A DNA stretch of 64,000 nucleotides from Clostridia bacterium (GTDB taxonomy: Bacteria > Bacillota > Clostridia > Christensenellales > CAAEEZ01), in contig CAAEEZ010000007.1 of NCBI GenBank assembly GCA_900755035.1, positions 121,334 to 185,333 of the forward strand. The letters run 5' to 3'. The notes under the pieces were generated by a model. The model searched no databases, had not been told where the DNA came from, and saw only the letters and a list, made by a program, of their open reading frames with translations. Below, in pieces: positions 7,359 to 15,911 of this stretch. Numbering within the stretch: the stretch's first letter is position 1; each line of letters opens with the position of its first letter. The translations under genes and the position numbers were made by a program.

Positions 7359-8504
7359 TTAATAATTTTCTTTACGAACTTCAAAATAGGCCTGCGGATG
7401 CTTACATACAGGACATATTTCGGGAGCCGTAGTACCAACAACGATATGTCCGCAATTGCGGCATTCCCAAACCGTTACGCCGGACTTTTCAAATACTGAT
7501 TTGGTTTCAACATTTTTAAGAAGAGCACGGTATCTTTCCTCATGTGCTTTCTCAATAGCGGCAACACCACGGAACTGCTCGGCTAAATCATGGAAGCCTT
7601 CTTCATCAGCTTCTCTAGCCATACGATCATACATATCAGTCCACTCAGCATTTTCGCCTTCCGCTGCATGGAGCAAGTTTTCGGCAGTGTCACCAAGCTC
7701 GCCGAGAGCCTTAAACCACAGTTTCGCATGTTCCTTTTCATTTTCGGCAGTCTGCAAGAAAAGTGCTGCAATTTGCTCGAAGCCTGCCTTCTTTGCAACA
7801 GAAGCAAAATATGTATACTTGTTTCTTGCCTGAGATTCGCCTGCAAATGCTTCCCAAAGGTTCTTTTCGGTCTTGGTACCGGCATAGGGTTTCTTGGATT
7901 CTTCCTCAAGCTTTACGAATTTTTCTTTAGGCTGTTTGCAGACAGGACAGGTTTCGGGAGGAGTATCTCCCTCGTGAATATAACCGCATACGGTGCATTT
8001 CCATTTTGCCATTTTCGTTACCTCCTTCTTTTCTATATTTTCATTGAAATTTATGTTATGAAGCAATGCTTCCACCACATCCGCCGGAATATCGGGATAG
8101 GATTTTATCTGCTCTAAAAATTCTTTTGTGTTCGCGCTTTGCGGAAGCATAAAGCCTGCTTCCCGGCAAAGGTCTTCTGCCATAAGTCGAGACGATTTTG
8201 CTACCGCCTCCGAAAGTGTATCGGGCAGCTGGGAAGCTATGTTTTCAGCCTGCGCTTTGCTTTGAACGAGAGCACGCAGCGCCTCGACCACTTTATCCGT
8301 TTTAGGCTGCTGCGGGGGCAATTCCTTCGGCATCATTGAAATAGCACCTGAAGGACATGCCCCGGCGCATACGCCGCAGCCGATACACTTATTTGGATCA
8401 ATGATGCTGTTTTCTGTATCCGTAGCGCCAGTAGGGCAAACATAAAGGCAAAGACAGTCTTTTGTGCAAAGCCTTAAATTTCGTACTGCATATTTATCTG
8501 CCAT
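7359..8504 (-). CDS. Ferredoxin-rubrerythrin fusion
   Basis: 381 residues. An N-terminal ferredoxin part carries two cysteine clusters, [11 protein letters not shown] (13-23) and [11 protein letters not shown] (40-50), then a helical linker. From residue 165 a full rubrerythrin follows: rubredoxin site CTVCGY...CPVCK, a ferritin-like diiron domain ([33 protein letters not shown]) and a second rubredoxin site CRNCGH...CPVCK at the C-terminus. Rubrerythrins reduce peroxide in anaerobes; the ferredoxin part could feed electrons. An internal start at 8012 could give free rubrerythrin. The start overlaps the stop of the upstream gene by one base. Higher GC than the surroundings indicates transfer. 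Confidence 0.92.
   Translation of the reverse strand: MADKYAVRNLRLCTKDCLCLYVCPTGATDTENSIIDPNKCIGCGVCAGACPSGAISMMPKELPPQQPKTDKVVEALRALVQSKAQAENIASQLPDTLSEAVAKSSRLMAEDLCREAGFMLPQSANTKEFLEQIKSYPDIPADVVEALLHNINFNENIEKKEVTKMAKWKCTVCGYIHEGDTPPETCPVCKQPKEKFVKLEEESKKPYAGTKTEKNLWEAFAGESQARNKYTYFASVAKKAGFEQIAALFLQTAENEKEHAKLWFKALGELGDTAENLLHAAEGENAEWTDMYDRMAREADEEGFHDLAEQFRGVAAIEKAHEERYRALLKNVETKSVFEKSGVTVWECRNCGHIVVGTTAPEICPVCKHPQAYFEVRKENY
8010..8027 (-). promoter_or_regulatory. Internal ribosome binding site and start for free rubrerythrin
   Basis: On the minus strand AAGGAGG is followed by TAACGAAA and an in-frame ATG (8012) that begins [11 protein letters not shown], a standard rubrerythrin N-terminus. 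The same reading frame can therefore yield both the 381-residue fusion and a 217-residue rubrerythrin. Confidence 0.75.
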
Positions 8505-9121
8505 TATCTTGCACCTCCTTCTATTTTTTCAAACTTCCACGCAGGGACTTTGCATACCGGACAAAGCGCAGGCGGTGCATCGCCAACGAATACAAATCCG
8601 CAGACTGTGCAGACATACACACCTGTGTTTTCAAGCATCTTGTTACCCTCAACCTCATATCGGGTGAGAAGTGACTGCAACATTCTCGTTACCTTTTCTG
8701 CCCACACCTGACAGCGAAGTCCGCCACGGTCGTGCTGCTCTTCCGCAGCTGATTTTCCGTAAGGAAATCCTACCGAAATATCATGATTAATCAATTCAAG
8801 CAGTGTCTCTGTGCCGGCATTGCTGACAGGCTCTGCTTTTTGATGGAAGAATTCTGCGAGTTTTCTAAAGTTCTCGGATTCTTCGGGCATATACTGCTTT
8901 TCGCACCCTCTTGCAAGATTGGAGCAAATGATGCTCATCTCCATTGGGGATAATTCTTTTGCTGTATGCGGCTTTTCAAGGATTTCTTCTGCTTTAGCAG
9001 TTGCCTCTTTCAGCACAAAAGCATCCTTACCTGCACCGCAAATCGGACACTTGAAATCATCGGGCAATTCGCCTTCGGTTTCATGGATATATCCGCAGAC
9101 TGAACATATATATTGTTTCAT
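8504..9121 (-). CDS. Double-rubredoxin protein with central helical domain
   Basis: 205 residues. The N-terminus is a rubredoxin-like site (CSVCGY...CPICGAGK), the middle is helical (residues about 45-150, Glu/His-rich, no obvious diiron motif set), and the C-terminus is another rubredoxin-like site (CTVCGF...CPVCK). Likely an electron carrier for the adjacent rubrerythrin fusion. The downstream start overlaps this stop by one base, implying coupled translation. Start ATG 9121 has AAAGGAGGCGG upstream. The middle domain was not recognised. Confidence 0.8.
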   Translation of the reverse strand: MKQYICSVCGYIHETEGELPDDFKCPICGAGKDAFVLKEATAKAEEILEKPHTAKELSPMEMSIICSNLARGCEKQYMPEESENFRKLAEFFHQKAEPVSNAGTETLLELINHDISVGFPYGKSAAEEQHDRGGLRCQVWAEKVTRMLQSLLTRYEVEGNKMLENTGVYVCTVCGFVFVGDAPPALCPVCKVPAWKFEKIEGGAR

Positions 9122-9188
9122 ATTTCCGCCTCCTTTAATTAAATAATAGCATATTTCAGATTACAATTCTGTGATGTTATCACATTTT

Positions 9189-9968
9189 TCAATGATTCCC
9201 GCAATGTCCGTGACCGCAACCGTGGTCGCCGCAGATATGGGTTTCCCCGCCGTGTTCATGATCGTGGTGCTCACAATGCACATCGGGATTGAAAGCAAGA
9301 TTGCCGGCAACAAAAGCATTTACCGCTTCATCGGCATTGCCGCTGACACCGCCGTAGAGCTTTATTCCGTTTTCTGCCAGCGCCATTTGTGCGCCGCCGC
9401 CAATACCGCCGCAAATAAGTACATCTGCTTTTACAGCGGAGAGTACGCCGGCCAATGCACCGTGGCCGGAGCCGTTGGTATCTATAAGCTCTGTTTTAAC
9501 GACCTTGCCGTCTTCAATATCGTACAATTTGAATTGCTCGGTGTGACCGAAATGCTGAAAGATGTTTCCGTTTTTGTAAGTTACTGCAATTCTCATAATA
9601 TTTGCTCCTTTTTCTGTTTTGTATTCTTTTTGAATTTGCCGTTTGATGCAGCCTTTTTTATAGCAAAAGTCTGTACTGCCGCTACAAAGCTGAAACTCGC
9701 CGCCCTCAATTTTCAGTGCGAAGCCAAGCACAAGTGCGTCTGCTATCTTTTTCCTTGCGGTTTCATAGATTTTCTGTGCTGTTGTTCTGCCTACGCCGAG
9801 TTGTGCCCCGCATTCTTCTTGGCTTAAGTTTTCTTTGTCAATCAGCCGTATGGTTTCAAGTTCATCAACTGTCAAAACAATTGGTTCCCCGCTCACTGCT
9901 CCCGTTGGAGAAAATTCAAGAACTTCAGGGAAATAACACACTCGGCGACACTTCGTCGGTCTTGGCAT
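9189..9968 (-). CDS. DUF134 HTH - NifX/NifB-like cofactor-binding fusion
   Basis: 259 residues. Residues about 1-105 are a DUF134 protein: MPRPTKCRRVCYFP start, then a helix-turn-helix (LSQEECGAQLGVGRTTAQKIYETARKK region). From residue about 126 (MRIAVTYKNGNIFQHFGHTEQF) a dinitrogenase iron-molybdenum cofactor family domain follows, ending in a His/Cys-rich tail (HCEHHDHEHGGETHICGD) suited to metal binding. These domains are normally two adjacent genes. The second begins with its own AAAGGAG ribosome binding site (near 9603-9612), so both fused and separate products are possible. Likely a metal or Fe-S responsive regulator of the redox genes downstream. Confidence 0.85.
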   Translation of the reverse strand: MPRPTKCRRVCYFPEVLEFSPTGAVSGEPIVLTVDELETIRLIDKENLSQEECGAQLGVGRTTAQKIYETARKKIADALVLGFALKIEGGEFQLCSGSTDFCYKKGCIKRQIQKEYKTEKGANIMRIAVTYKNGNIFQHFGHTEQFKLYDIEDGKVVKTELIDTNGSGHGALAGVLSAVKADVLICGGIGGGAQMALAENGIKLYGGVSGNADEAVNAFVAGNLAFNPDVHCEHHDHEHGGETHICGDHGCGHGHCGNH

Positions 9969-9986
9969 TTTATCACCTCACCATAT

Positions 9987-10038
9987 ATTATAGTCCCGGT
10001 TCGGGCATATGTCAACAACATTATTGACATATGCTCGA
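9987..10038 (-). promoter_or_regulatory. Promoter and palindromic operator of the DUF134 gene
   Basis: Minus strand: TTGACA (10015-10010), 17 bp, TATAAT (9992-9987), a perfect sigma-A promoter 20 bp before the start codon. A 15-bp inverted repeat, TCGGGCATATGTCAA at 10001-10015 against TTGACATATGCTCGA at 10024-10038 (one mismatch, 8-bp gap), covers the -35. Binding there would block transcription; autoregulation by the DUF134 protein is the simplest idea. Confidence 0.85.
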
Positions 10039-10135
10039 AATTATGCTATACTGAAAAATCAATAATATATATCAAAAAAAAATAATAATATTTTTTAATA
10101 CATAAAAAAAGAAGAATTTACCACTTTTTTAGACC

Positions 10136-10161
10136 AATACACCCTTTGCAAAGGGTGTATT
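10136..10161. repeat. Perfect 26-bp palindrome
   Basis: AATACACCCTTTG followed directly by its reverse complement, with no T-run on either side. It lies between the redox island and the IS30-family gene and could mark an insertion-sequence end or target. No partner copy was found in the window. Confidence 0.5.
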
Positions 10162-10239
10162 CGACCACATTAACCTTGTTGATATATTTTATGATAGCAA
10201 AAATAAACATGCTTAATGCATGCAAAAAATATTAAATTT

Positions 10240-11277
10240 TTAGCATAAATTCAAAATTTGCTTATTAAACATTTCTTGAGAAGTTGAATATCCAAAAATT
10301 TCCCTAGGATAATTATTTATCCAATCTTCTACTTTTTGTATTTGATTATGCGAATATTTTGATAAAGCACTTCCTTTTGGTATCATTCTTCGTATTTCTC
10401 GATTAAGACGTTCGTTAGTGCCACGTTCACTACTACAATATGGATGACAATAATAAATACTTGTTCTTTTGTCTTTATTCTTATAACAAGATTTTTCCAT
10501 ATCTACGTAATTAGCAAACTCACTACCATTATCTACAGTTATACTCTTAAATATTTTCTTAAACAACACCCCGAATCTTCGTTCCAAAGTATCAAGACAG
10601 CGTATAACACTATCTGACTTTTGATTTTTTATATTAAATATTATTTCTTTCCTTGTTAATCTTTCGCTTAAAACTAATAAAGATGTTTTATCACTACCGC
10701 AAACACAATCCATTTCCCAATGCCCAAAAGTTGAACGTTCCGATACTTCTTTTGGTCTTTTTTCAATACTTGTTCCTCGAGGCGCTCGTTTAATAATTGT
10801 TTTCTTATACTTCTTTTTACGTTCACCTACTTTTATATTTGAAAATATTCCTAAAGAAATATATCTATATAGCGTAGTTTTACTTATAGAAGTAAACGGT
10901 AATTGTTTATATTTAATTTCACCTAATACCGCACAGGGCGATATTTTATCTTCATTAACTCGTTTTTCCATATACTGCACAAATTCATAATCCTTATCTA
11001 TTTTAAGATTCCTACCTTTATTTGTACACGCAAACTCATATTTATCCTGCGCAATTTGTGCAGAATATCTAACTTTTGTAAAAGTTTTATCCCCATACCA
11101 AAAATCACTACGCTTAATAAGATGTTCATACTCACCTTTTTTTAGTTCTTTATAAACTGTAGAAATATGTAGCCCTAATTGTCTAGCAATTTCTTTAACA
11201 GGTATTTTAGCATTACTTAAAGTTTCAATTTGTAATCTTTGAGTAAATGATAAATTTTTCGCTCCTTTCTTTTTCAC
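10240..11277 (-). CDS. IS30-family transposase
   Basis: 345 residues, full length for IS30. An N-terminal helix-turn-helix (FTQRLQIETLSNAKIPVKEI...STVYKEL, residues about 10-46) precedes a DDE core: Asp190 in FGHWEMDCV, Asp249 in ITVDNGSEF and Glu284 in the SSERGTNERLNREIRR block, typical of the family. No frameshift is seen, so the enzyme may be active. Terminal inverted repeats could not be delimited by eye, so element ends are not claimed. Start ATG 11277 has AAAGAAAGGAG-like spacing upstream. Confidence 0.92.
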   Translation of the reverse strand: MKKKGAKNLSFTQRLQIETLSNAKIPVKEIARQLGLHISTVYKELKKGEYEHLIKRSDFWYGDKTFTKVRYSAQIAQDKYEFACTNKGRNLKIDKDYEFVQYMEKRVNEDKISPCAVLGEIKYKQLPFTSISKTTLYRYISLGIFSNIKVGERKKKYKKTIIKRAPRGTSIEKRPKEVSERSTFGHWEMDCVCGSDKTSLLVLSERLTRKEIIFNIKNQKSDSVIRCLDTLERRFGVLFKKIFKSITVDNGSEFANYVDMEKSCYKNKDKRTSIYYCHPYCSSERGTNERLNREIRRMIPKGSALSKYSHNQIQKVEDWINNYPREIFGYSTSQEMFNKQILNLC

Positions 11278-11330
11278 TCTCTCACTCCATCAAAATTTTA
11301 CGTATAATAAAATACTATATTTTTATAAAT

Positions 11331-11351
11331 AAAAAAACCGTATATTAACGG
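11331..11351 (-). terminator. Terminator of the zinc-ribbon nuclease-like gene
   Basis: CCGT/ACGG stem with flanking A/T pairing, followed on the minus strand by TTTTTTT; it starts 9 bp after the stop at 11360. Confidence 0.65.
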
Positions 11352-11359
11352 CTTTTTAC

Positions 11360-12058
11360 TTACTCATTTACTTTTCCTTGTTCAGCATATTTTATCTTCT
11401 TATAAAAGCTATTATCATCAACTTCTTTCTTACTTAAATAAACAACCGTTATATTATCCCTTTTACAAAGTTCAGGATAAATTGCCATTTTATATTCTTT
11501 AATTTGTTGATATTTTACGTTACCACTATCGTATCCCCAAAATTCTATATATATATCTTTTATCCCATTATACTCTGGTATATAAAAGTCAGGAGTAATA
11601 TCCCTTTCTCTATCTAGATCGATTTTTTTCTCATACGCATGTAAAATATTCTCTTTATATAACCAGTTGTCGATAAGTTTTTCATACGGACTTTTTACAA
11701 AATGACCATCATCACACAGTAACTCACTTTCATATTCAGCATCAAGTTTTTCAAACTCTTTACAATTTTTAATTTTCAAATATAATACCTTATTTCTATA
11801 TTTATTCCAACAATCGTAACAAAAATGCTTACCGTTACTTTCTTTTCCACAAATTATACAAGTTGTATTATTTGTTTGTATTTGACAATCGCATTCCTCA
11901 TCAAAATTATGCCATTTACCGCATAATTCACATTGTATAATTTCGCCGTCATTTGCCATTTTTCCATGCTTTGCACATAATCCGTCTTTTCTATAATTAC
12001 CAAATAACTGAAACGTAGGTTCGCCACAAATAGGACACTTATAATCTCTTCCTTTCAT
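11360..12058 (-). CDS. Zinc-ribbon protein with nuclease-like C-terminal domain
   Basis: 232 residues. Four Cys pairs lie in the N-terminal half (CPICGEP, CELCGKWH, CDCQ, CIICGK...CYDC), suggesting tandem zinc ribbons. The C-terminal half reads SPYEKLIDNWLYKEN, then ITPDFYIPEYNGIKDIYIEFWGYD and a later Lys-rich helix: an acidic helix, D-(x)n-E-x-W spacing and strand pattern that recall PD-(D/E)XK or Vsr-like endonuclease folds, though the catalytic Lys after the E-F-W strand is not obvious. No known family assigned. It lies between an IS30 gene and the phage-like element. Could be a defence or mobile-element nuclease. Confidence 0.6.
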   Translation of the reverse strand: MKGRDYKCPICGEPTFQLFGNYRKDGLCAKHGKMANDGEIIQCELCGKWHNFDEECDCQIQTNNTTCIICGKESNGKHFCYDCWNKYRNKVLYLKIKNCKEFEKLDAEYESELLCDDGHFVKSPYEKLIDNWLYKENILHAYEKKIDLDRERDITPDFYIPEYNGIKDIYIEFWGYDSGNVKYQQIKEYKMAIYPELCKRDNITVVYLSKKEVDDNSFYKKIKYAEQGKVNE

Positions 12059-12139
12059 AATAACCTCAGAATAAAACCTATATTAACATACTAGCATTTT
12101 TTATTTTTGAAATCAATAATAAACTAATTTTAATAAATA

Positions 12140-12164
12140 AAAAGGCTTGAAAAAGCCTTTTTTT
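12140..12164. terminator. Bidirectional terminator
   Basis: AAGGCTT / AAGCCTT hairpin flanked by A-run on the left and T-run on the right, so it works in both directions. On the minus strand it would end an antisense RNA crossing the small toxin-like ORF. Confidence 0.8.
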
Positions 12165-12185
12165 AATATTTATCTTACCCAAAAT

Positions 12186-12215
12186 TTGACAACGTTATTT
12201 TTATGCTTCTTTTAT
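12186..12215 (+). promoter_or_regulatory. Candidate promoter of the 24-residue peptide gene
   Basis: Perfect -35 TTGACA at 12186-12191 with a weaker -10 (TTTTAT at 12210-12215, 18-bp spacing; TATAAG slightly further on). The transcript would begin almost at the ribosome binding site. Confidence 0.5.
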
Positions 12216-12220
12216 AAGAA

Positions 12221-12327
12221 AGGAGGTTAACCTTATGCAAATACTAATACTTCTTCTCCAACTAGTTTTAGTTATTTTACAAATAATCAAAGAATTATTC
12301 GACGATTAACCTCCTAAACAAGAGGTT
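12221..12327 (+). promoter_or_regulatory. RBS-sequestering inverted repeat with competing hairpin
   Basis: The ribosome binding site AGGAGGTTAA (12221-12230) is perfectly complementary to TTAACCTCCT (12306-12315), which spans the stop codon of the peptide ORF. The same 3' arm can instead pair with GAGGTT (12322-12327). Long-range masking of the Shine-Dalgarno by the 3' end is a known control feature of type I toxin mRNAs. Confidence 0.65.
12235..12309 (+). CDS. 24-residue hydrophobic peptide, candidate type I toxin
   Basis: The peptide is MQILILLLQLVLVILQIIKE followed by LFDD: a single membrane helix with a charged tail, preceded 8 bp upstream by a very strong AGGAGG. Size, hydrophobicity and RNA structure match type I toxins and holin-like peptides of Firmicutes. 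It is transcribed against all its neighbours. A promoter on the other strand (12323-12351) could make an antisense antitoxin. No homologue is recognised, and a phage-membrane role is the alternative. Confidence 0.6.
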   Translation: MQILILLLQLVLVILQIIKELFDD

Positions 12328-12351
12328 AGCACAAAAATTGCCTTTTGTCAA
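12323..12351 (-). promoter_or_regulatory. Candidate antisense (antitoxin RNA) promoter
   Basis: Minus strand TTGACA (12351-12346), 17-bp spacer, TAACCT (12328-12323). Transcription would cross the peptide ORF and stop at the hairpin 12140-12164, giving an antisense RNA of about 180 nt. The -10 is weak. Confidence 0.45.
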
Positions 12352-12381
12352 ATTCCAATCCCACACTCCCAACTATTAGTA

Positions 12382-13302
12382 CTAATAGTTCCTAAAATAA
12401 TAGTTACCGCTTTTATCTTTTTTAACAAACTTCAAACCAAACTTCTCAACTATGTAATCCAACGTTTCCGTACGTGTAATCGTACCAACAATAGAATCCC
12501 TGCATTTTAAGTTTTGCGTCTTATAAAAACGTCTATTCCCGTAACCTGCCGGACTATCTTTTGTCATATACTTAGACATATAATTTACAATTTGCGCTTG
12601 ATTGCTCTTAGGGTCTAAACAAACGACAGTATTAAAGCCAAAGGACCATTCGGTACAGTTCATAATTTGAGGACCAAACTCCGAGTACATAAACTTACCG
12701 TAATCTTTACTATCCTTATCATTATTACGTGCAGGCTTAAGCGTTAAATCACAATCACTAAGCATAGAATGAAGATGATATCCACCTTTCTCAAATTCTT
12801 CGTACGTAGCAATCGCCTTAAAATTAGGATATTTACGTTTTAATCCACGAGTAAATAACAACCAAGTTTCACTCATTAACTTTACAGAATTTCGAACGTC
12901 TTTATCCCTGAACGTAAGAGTCACAAAATATTCCCAATCGTTACCAAGTGCATAATCGTAAAACGTTTTAATTGCACGTTTCGTGCCTCTTCTAAAAGAA
13001 TCACGTAGACCCTTAAACGTTCCTTCCTCGTCTATAGGTACGGCCACCCCGTCAACGTTCTTAAAATGCCGGCGTGCGCAATAACTTTCAAAAGCCATTA
13101 TATCCTCGTCGCTTGTTACGTAATCTTCTACAACGGGAACAATAAAAGGCTTATCGAAAAAACATAACTCAACTTTTCCGTCAGCTGTTTCACGAATTAT
13201 ATAATTACGTCTATCATAATGTATCCTTTTAAGTTCGCCTTCTTTTGTCGCATATATATTTTCTATAATTTCACCCGTTTTTTTGTCTGCAAATTTGTAC
13301 AT
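12382..13302 (-). CDS. HUH-type rolling-circle replication initiator
   Basis: 306 residues. Rep motif 1 is WEYFVTLTF (123-131), the metal-binding HUH motif is YHLHSM (His176, His178) and the catalytic tyrosine motif is YMSKYMTK (Tyr241, Lys244, Tyr245). Such proteins nick the plus-strand origin and start rolling-circle replication of ssDNA phages and small plasmids. The adjacent 428-bp gene-free stretch upstream is hairpin-rich and is the likely origin. The stop codon lies inside a palindrome (AACTATTAGT and its complement). Its partner genes suggest a filamentous-phage-like element. Confidence 0.85.
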   Translation of the reverse strand: MYKFADKKTGEIIENIYATKEGELKRIHYDRRNYIIRETADGKVELCFFDKPFIVPVVEDYVTSDEDIMAFESYCARRHFKNVDGVAVPIDEEGTFKGLRDSFRRGTKRAIKTFYDYALGNDWEYFVTLTFRDKDVRNSVKLMSETWLLFTRGLKRKYPNFKAIATYEEFEKGGYHLHSMLSDCDLTLKPARNNDKDSKDYGKFMYSEFGPQIMNCTEWSFGFNTVVCLDPKSNQAQIVNYMSKYMTKDSPAGYGNRRFYKTQNLKCRDSIVGTITRTETLDYIVEKFGLKFVKKDKSGNYYFRNY

Positions 13303-13730
13303 TTTTACTCCTTTTTTTTGAACAAAAAGCCTTGTACAAGGTAGGTAACCCTATACTTTTGGTAATATTGTGTGACCAGTAACAAGAAACTGGTCACAAG
13401 GTATCGTCGGGGGCTTGCCCGCTAAGCCGCTGGGCAACCCGCCCGATATAATCGATACCGTGTATTAAGTTGTGTCCTGTAGCCCGTCAAAGTAAGCGAT
13501 TCGGTTAGTTATTTTAAGTGCGGGGACCCCTGCGCCCGCACGGGAACAAATAAAGGAAAGGCGATTTTATCAACCTAACTTTAAGTTATTCCCGCCTTAA
13601 AACAGCCTCTAACTTTAATAGTAAAGAAATTAGTATATTCTTCTATCTTGTCAAACTCACCTTTTATAGACGGCTACGCTTCGTTTTACTCGCTATATCG
13701 AGATTAGGTCAAGCCTAACTCGATAGGCGG
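13303..13730. other. Hairpin-rich putative replication origin / packaging region
   Basis: 428 bp without a gene but dense in structure: TGTGACCAGT / ACTGGTCACA (13371-13398); a long cruciform closed by GGTATCG / CGATACC (13400-13459) with inner TTGCCC / GGGCAA and CGGG / CCCG; GTGCGGG / CCCGCAC (13518-13541); and a terminator-like TATCGAG...CTCGATA (about 13694-13724). The region is more GC-rich than its neighbours. Placement between rep and the ATPase gene fits a double- or single-strand origin and packaging signal. Confidence 0.65.
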
Positions 13731-15911
13731 TTAAGTTTTATCTTTCATATCAGAGACCCCCTTTAACAAATCATTCACGAAGTACGAGTTTTGCTCAGCA
13801 AGTTCCGAGAACGTCGCACGTTCTTTGGTATACTCCGTCAAATCTTCAAGTCCATACTTAGTACGTAACGCCTTTTGGACGAAGAAATCAGAGAAACAGT
13901 CGGTCGAAAAACGCTTACTATATATCTTCTTTGACGATAAATAATAACGTTGCTTTTTAACTGCGCCGTCCTGCGTACCACTTTCAACTTCTACTTTTAA
14001 CGTGCAAACACCAAACTTGTTATACGTACGTTCTTTATAATGGTGGACCTTTGCTACTAACGTTTTAAGTAGATACATAGGCAAAGAGTTATCACCCCTA
14101 ATATATCTATAGTCGTAATACAGCCTTACAAACTTGCCAAATACGAAGTCGTAAAAAATATCAAATAAGCTGAAGAACGGTAGCGCTAGTTTAACAGCGC
14201 CACTTTCCGCAATCGTAACAATTTCACACAAGTCCCTGGCATCAGCGCCCCAACTTTCCGGTCGTTGCTCGTCGGTAATAACCTTAACAAAAGGAAAGTT
14301 ATCAACGGTAGCGCTGTGACGTACCATTTTTAGCCACGAATTGAAAAGGTCGTTCTTTTGGTTAGCCTCAAGGTCCTTTTTCTTTTTCTCTTGCAATTCT
14401 AAATTGTTGCCACGTTCTTTACCTACCTCGGTAATTGTTACAACGCCAAATTCGAACATATCCGCCCTGGCATTGTTTTCAATAACCTTTCTTCCGAGAC
14501 GTAAAGTATCGAAGTCTAGGATATGTGCGTGACGACTATAACTATCTATAAGCCTACTGTCACGCTTAAAGAAGTCGCTGTTCCATAAAGGGAAGTTACC
14601 TAGGTCCGACAGTACGGCGTCCGTACGTATACTATAGTTACTTATTAGTAAAGAAGATTGTATTATATATATAAAGTAAAGCTTAGCGTACGTTTCAATT
14701 ACGGTCCATATATCAACAGTTTTAAGTTCGTCGTTAAAAGTAGCGCCGTACTTATCTACGTCGTAACCAAATAGTTTTTCTTCGCCTGGGCGTTTTTCAT
14801 AACGTTGCTTTTTCTTGGCTATAAAACAACTTACGGTAGCAAGATTATATACTTGATGATATTCCATAGCAGTTCTAAGTTCATTTTCAAGGTTTATCCA
14901 AGGAAAATACGGAAATTTTAGGTCGTTTTCTAATATCTTTTCAAAAGCCTTGTCCCTGAACATAACTTCCTGCGAAAGCGCCATATCCGTAATAGCCGTC
15001 GTTTTCTTTTTACCCATTGTGCCACATACCATATACACGATGGGGCGTTCGTTAATAAAACCACAGTTACGACGTTCATATATATTAAGACGTCTATACG
15101 CTATCTTCTGGCATAGCCAATTAAACACCACTAGGGCTATAACTACCCATATAGGCCAAGGAATAAACTTAAACATTACGGATAGGTCCATAACAAGCTT
15201 ATAACATTGCCTATATATAGCGCCAAAATCGAAACTAATCATAAAGTAGAAATAAAAGGCAAAAAATTCAAGCGCAATCGTAAAAAGATTAAAATTATAA
15301 GCCCATATAACAAGCCAAATAGCAACGTAGAATCTATGTTCTTTCAAAAACTCTACGTAACTGCCTACTACTCTCTTTATCTTTCTATAAGGCTTACCGG
15401 TAACCTTCTTAAAAAAGGCTAACGGCTTAGTATCTACGTCGTAATCGTTATTAGGTTGATTCAACAACTTTTTAAACAAGAGATAAAGCAAAACAATTAT
15501 AGGCAATATAACGCATATAACCATCGAAAAGTTAATTAAGAAGTTATTGACCTCAACTAAATACCCTTGAAAATTATCCATATCAGCCCACAACGTCCAA
15601 TACTTTGTAAAATCCTGCTGAAACAATTCCCAAGACGTAGGCATATCCGTAGACGGTGTATTTGGTAACACCGGAACGCTAGGGGTAGACGGCGAAGGAA
15701 AAAACGGTATCTTTGGTAGTTCGGTTACGGTAGGTTTAATATTACTTGTAATTCCAAAGATTTGTATAAAATAAAAAGCTACCGACAATGCAATATCTCG
15801 TCCACCTTCAATTAAGCGCCCTAAAGCATTAGGGAAAACGAAAATTGATAACATTAAAAAACTTAACGTTATCATTATGCTTATAATATGTCGGTAGTTT
15901 ATCTTTTTCAT
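13731..15911 (-). CDS. Zot/pI-like membrane ATPase (phage assembly)
   Basis: 726 residues. Hydrophobic segments lie at about 10-30, 40-55, 127-149, 195-228 and 251-268. A P-loop follows, CGTMGKKKT (296-304, the GxxGxGK[ST]-like form common in Zot proteins), then a Walker-B-like strand GVVTITEVGKERG (489-501) and a later VKVITDEQRPESW (542-554). Zot/pI proteins are inner-membrane ATPases that drive extrusion of filamentous phage. Here the membrane part is N-terminal, unlike classical pI. Its ATG overlaps the stop codon of the 30-residue peptide gene. An FtsK/HerA-like DNA pump is the main alternative. Confidence 0.7.
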   Translation of the reverse strand: MKKINYRHIISIMITLSFLMLSIFVFPNALGRLIEGGRDIALSVAFYFIQIFGITSNIKPTVTELPKIPFFPSPSTPSVPVLPNTPSTDMPTSWELFQQDFTKYWTLWADMDNFQGYLVEVNNFLINFSMVICVILPIIVLLYLLFKKLLNQPNNDYDVDTKPLAFFKKVTGKPYRKIKRVVGSYVEFLKEHRFYVAIWLVIWAYNFNLFTIALEFFAFYFYFMISFDFGAIYRQCYKLVMDLSVMFKFIPWPIWVVIALVVFNWLCQKIAYRRLNIYERRNCGFINERPIVYMVCGTMGKKKTTAITDMALSQEVMFRDKAFEKILENDLKFPYFPWINLENELRTAMEYHQVYNLATVSCFIAKKKQRYEKRPGEEKLFGYDVDKYGATFNDELKTVDIWTVIETYAKLYFIYIIQSSLLISNYSIRTDAVLSDLGNFPLWNSDFFKRDSRLIDSYSRHAHILDFDTLRLGRKVIENNARADMFEFGVVTITEVGKERGNNLELQEKKKKDLEANQKNDLFNSWLKMVRHSATVDNFPFVKVITDEQRPESWGADARDLCEIVTIAESGAVKLALPFFSLFDIFYDFVFGKFVRLYYDYRYIRGDNSLPMYLLKTLVAKVHHYKERTYNKFGVCTLKVEVESGTQDGAVKKQRYYLSSKKIYSKRFSTDCFSDFFVQKALRTKYGLEDLTEYTKERATFSELAEQNSYFVNDLLKGVSDMKDKT

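Noticed and set aside
7590..8117. Overlapping plus-strand ORFs of over 100 codons opposite the rubrerythrin gene
   Set aside because: Shadows of a GC-richer coding region; no ribosome binding site and no family resemblance.
10136..10161. Palindrome as the terminal inverted repeat of the IS30-family element
   Set aside because: No matching copy is found on the other side of the transposase, and a self-complementary palindrome is not an IS30 end; kept only as a repeat.
13303..13730. Riboswitch upstream of the ATPase or rep gene
   Set aside because: The region is downstream of the ATPase gene, and its symmetrical hairpins fit an ssDNA origin better; no aptamer pattern was recognised.
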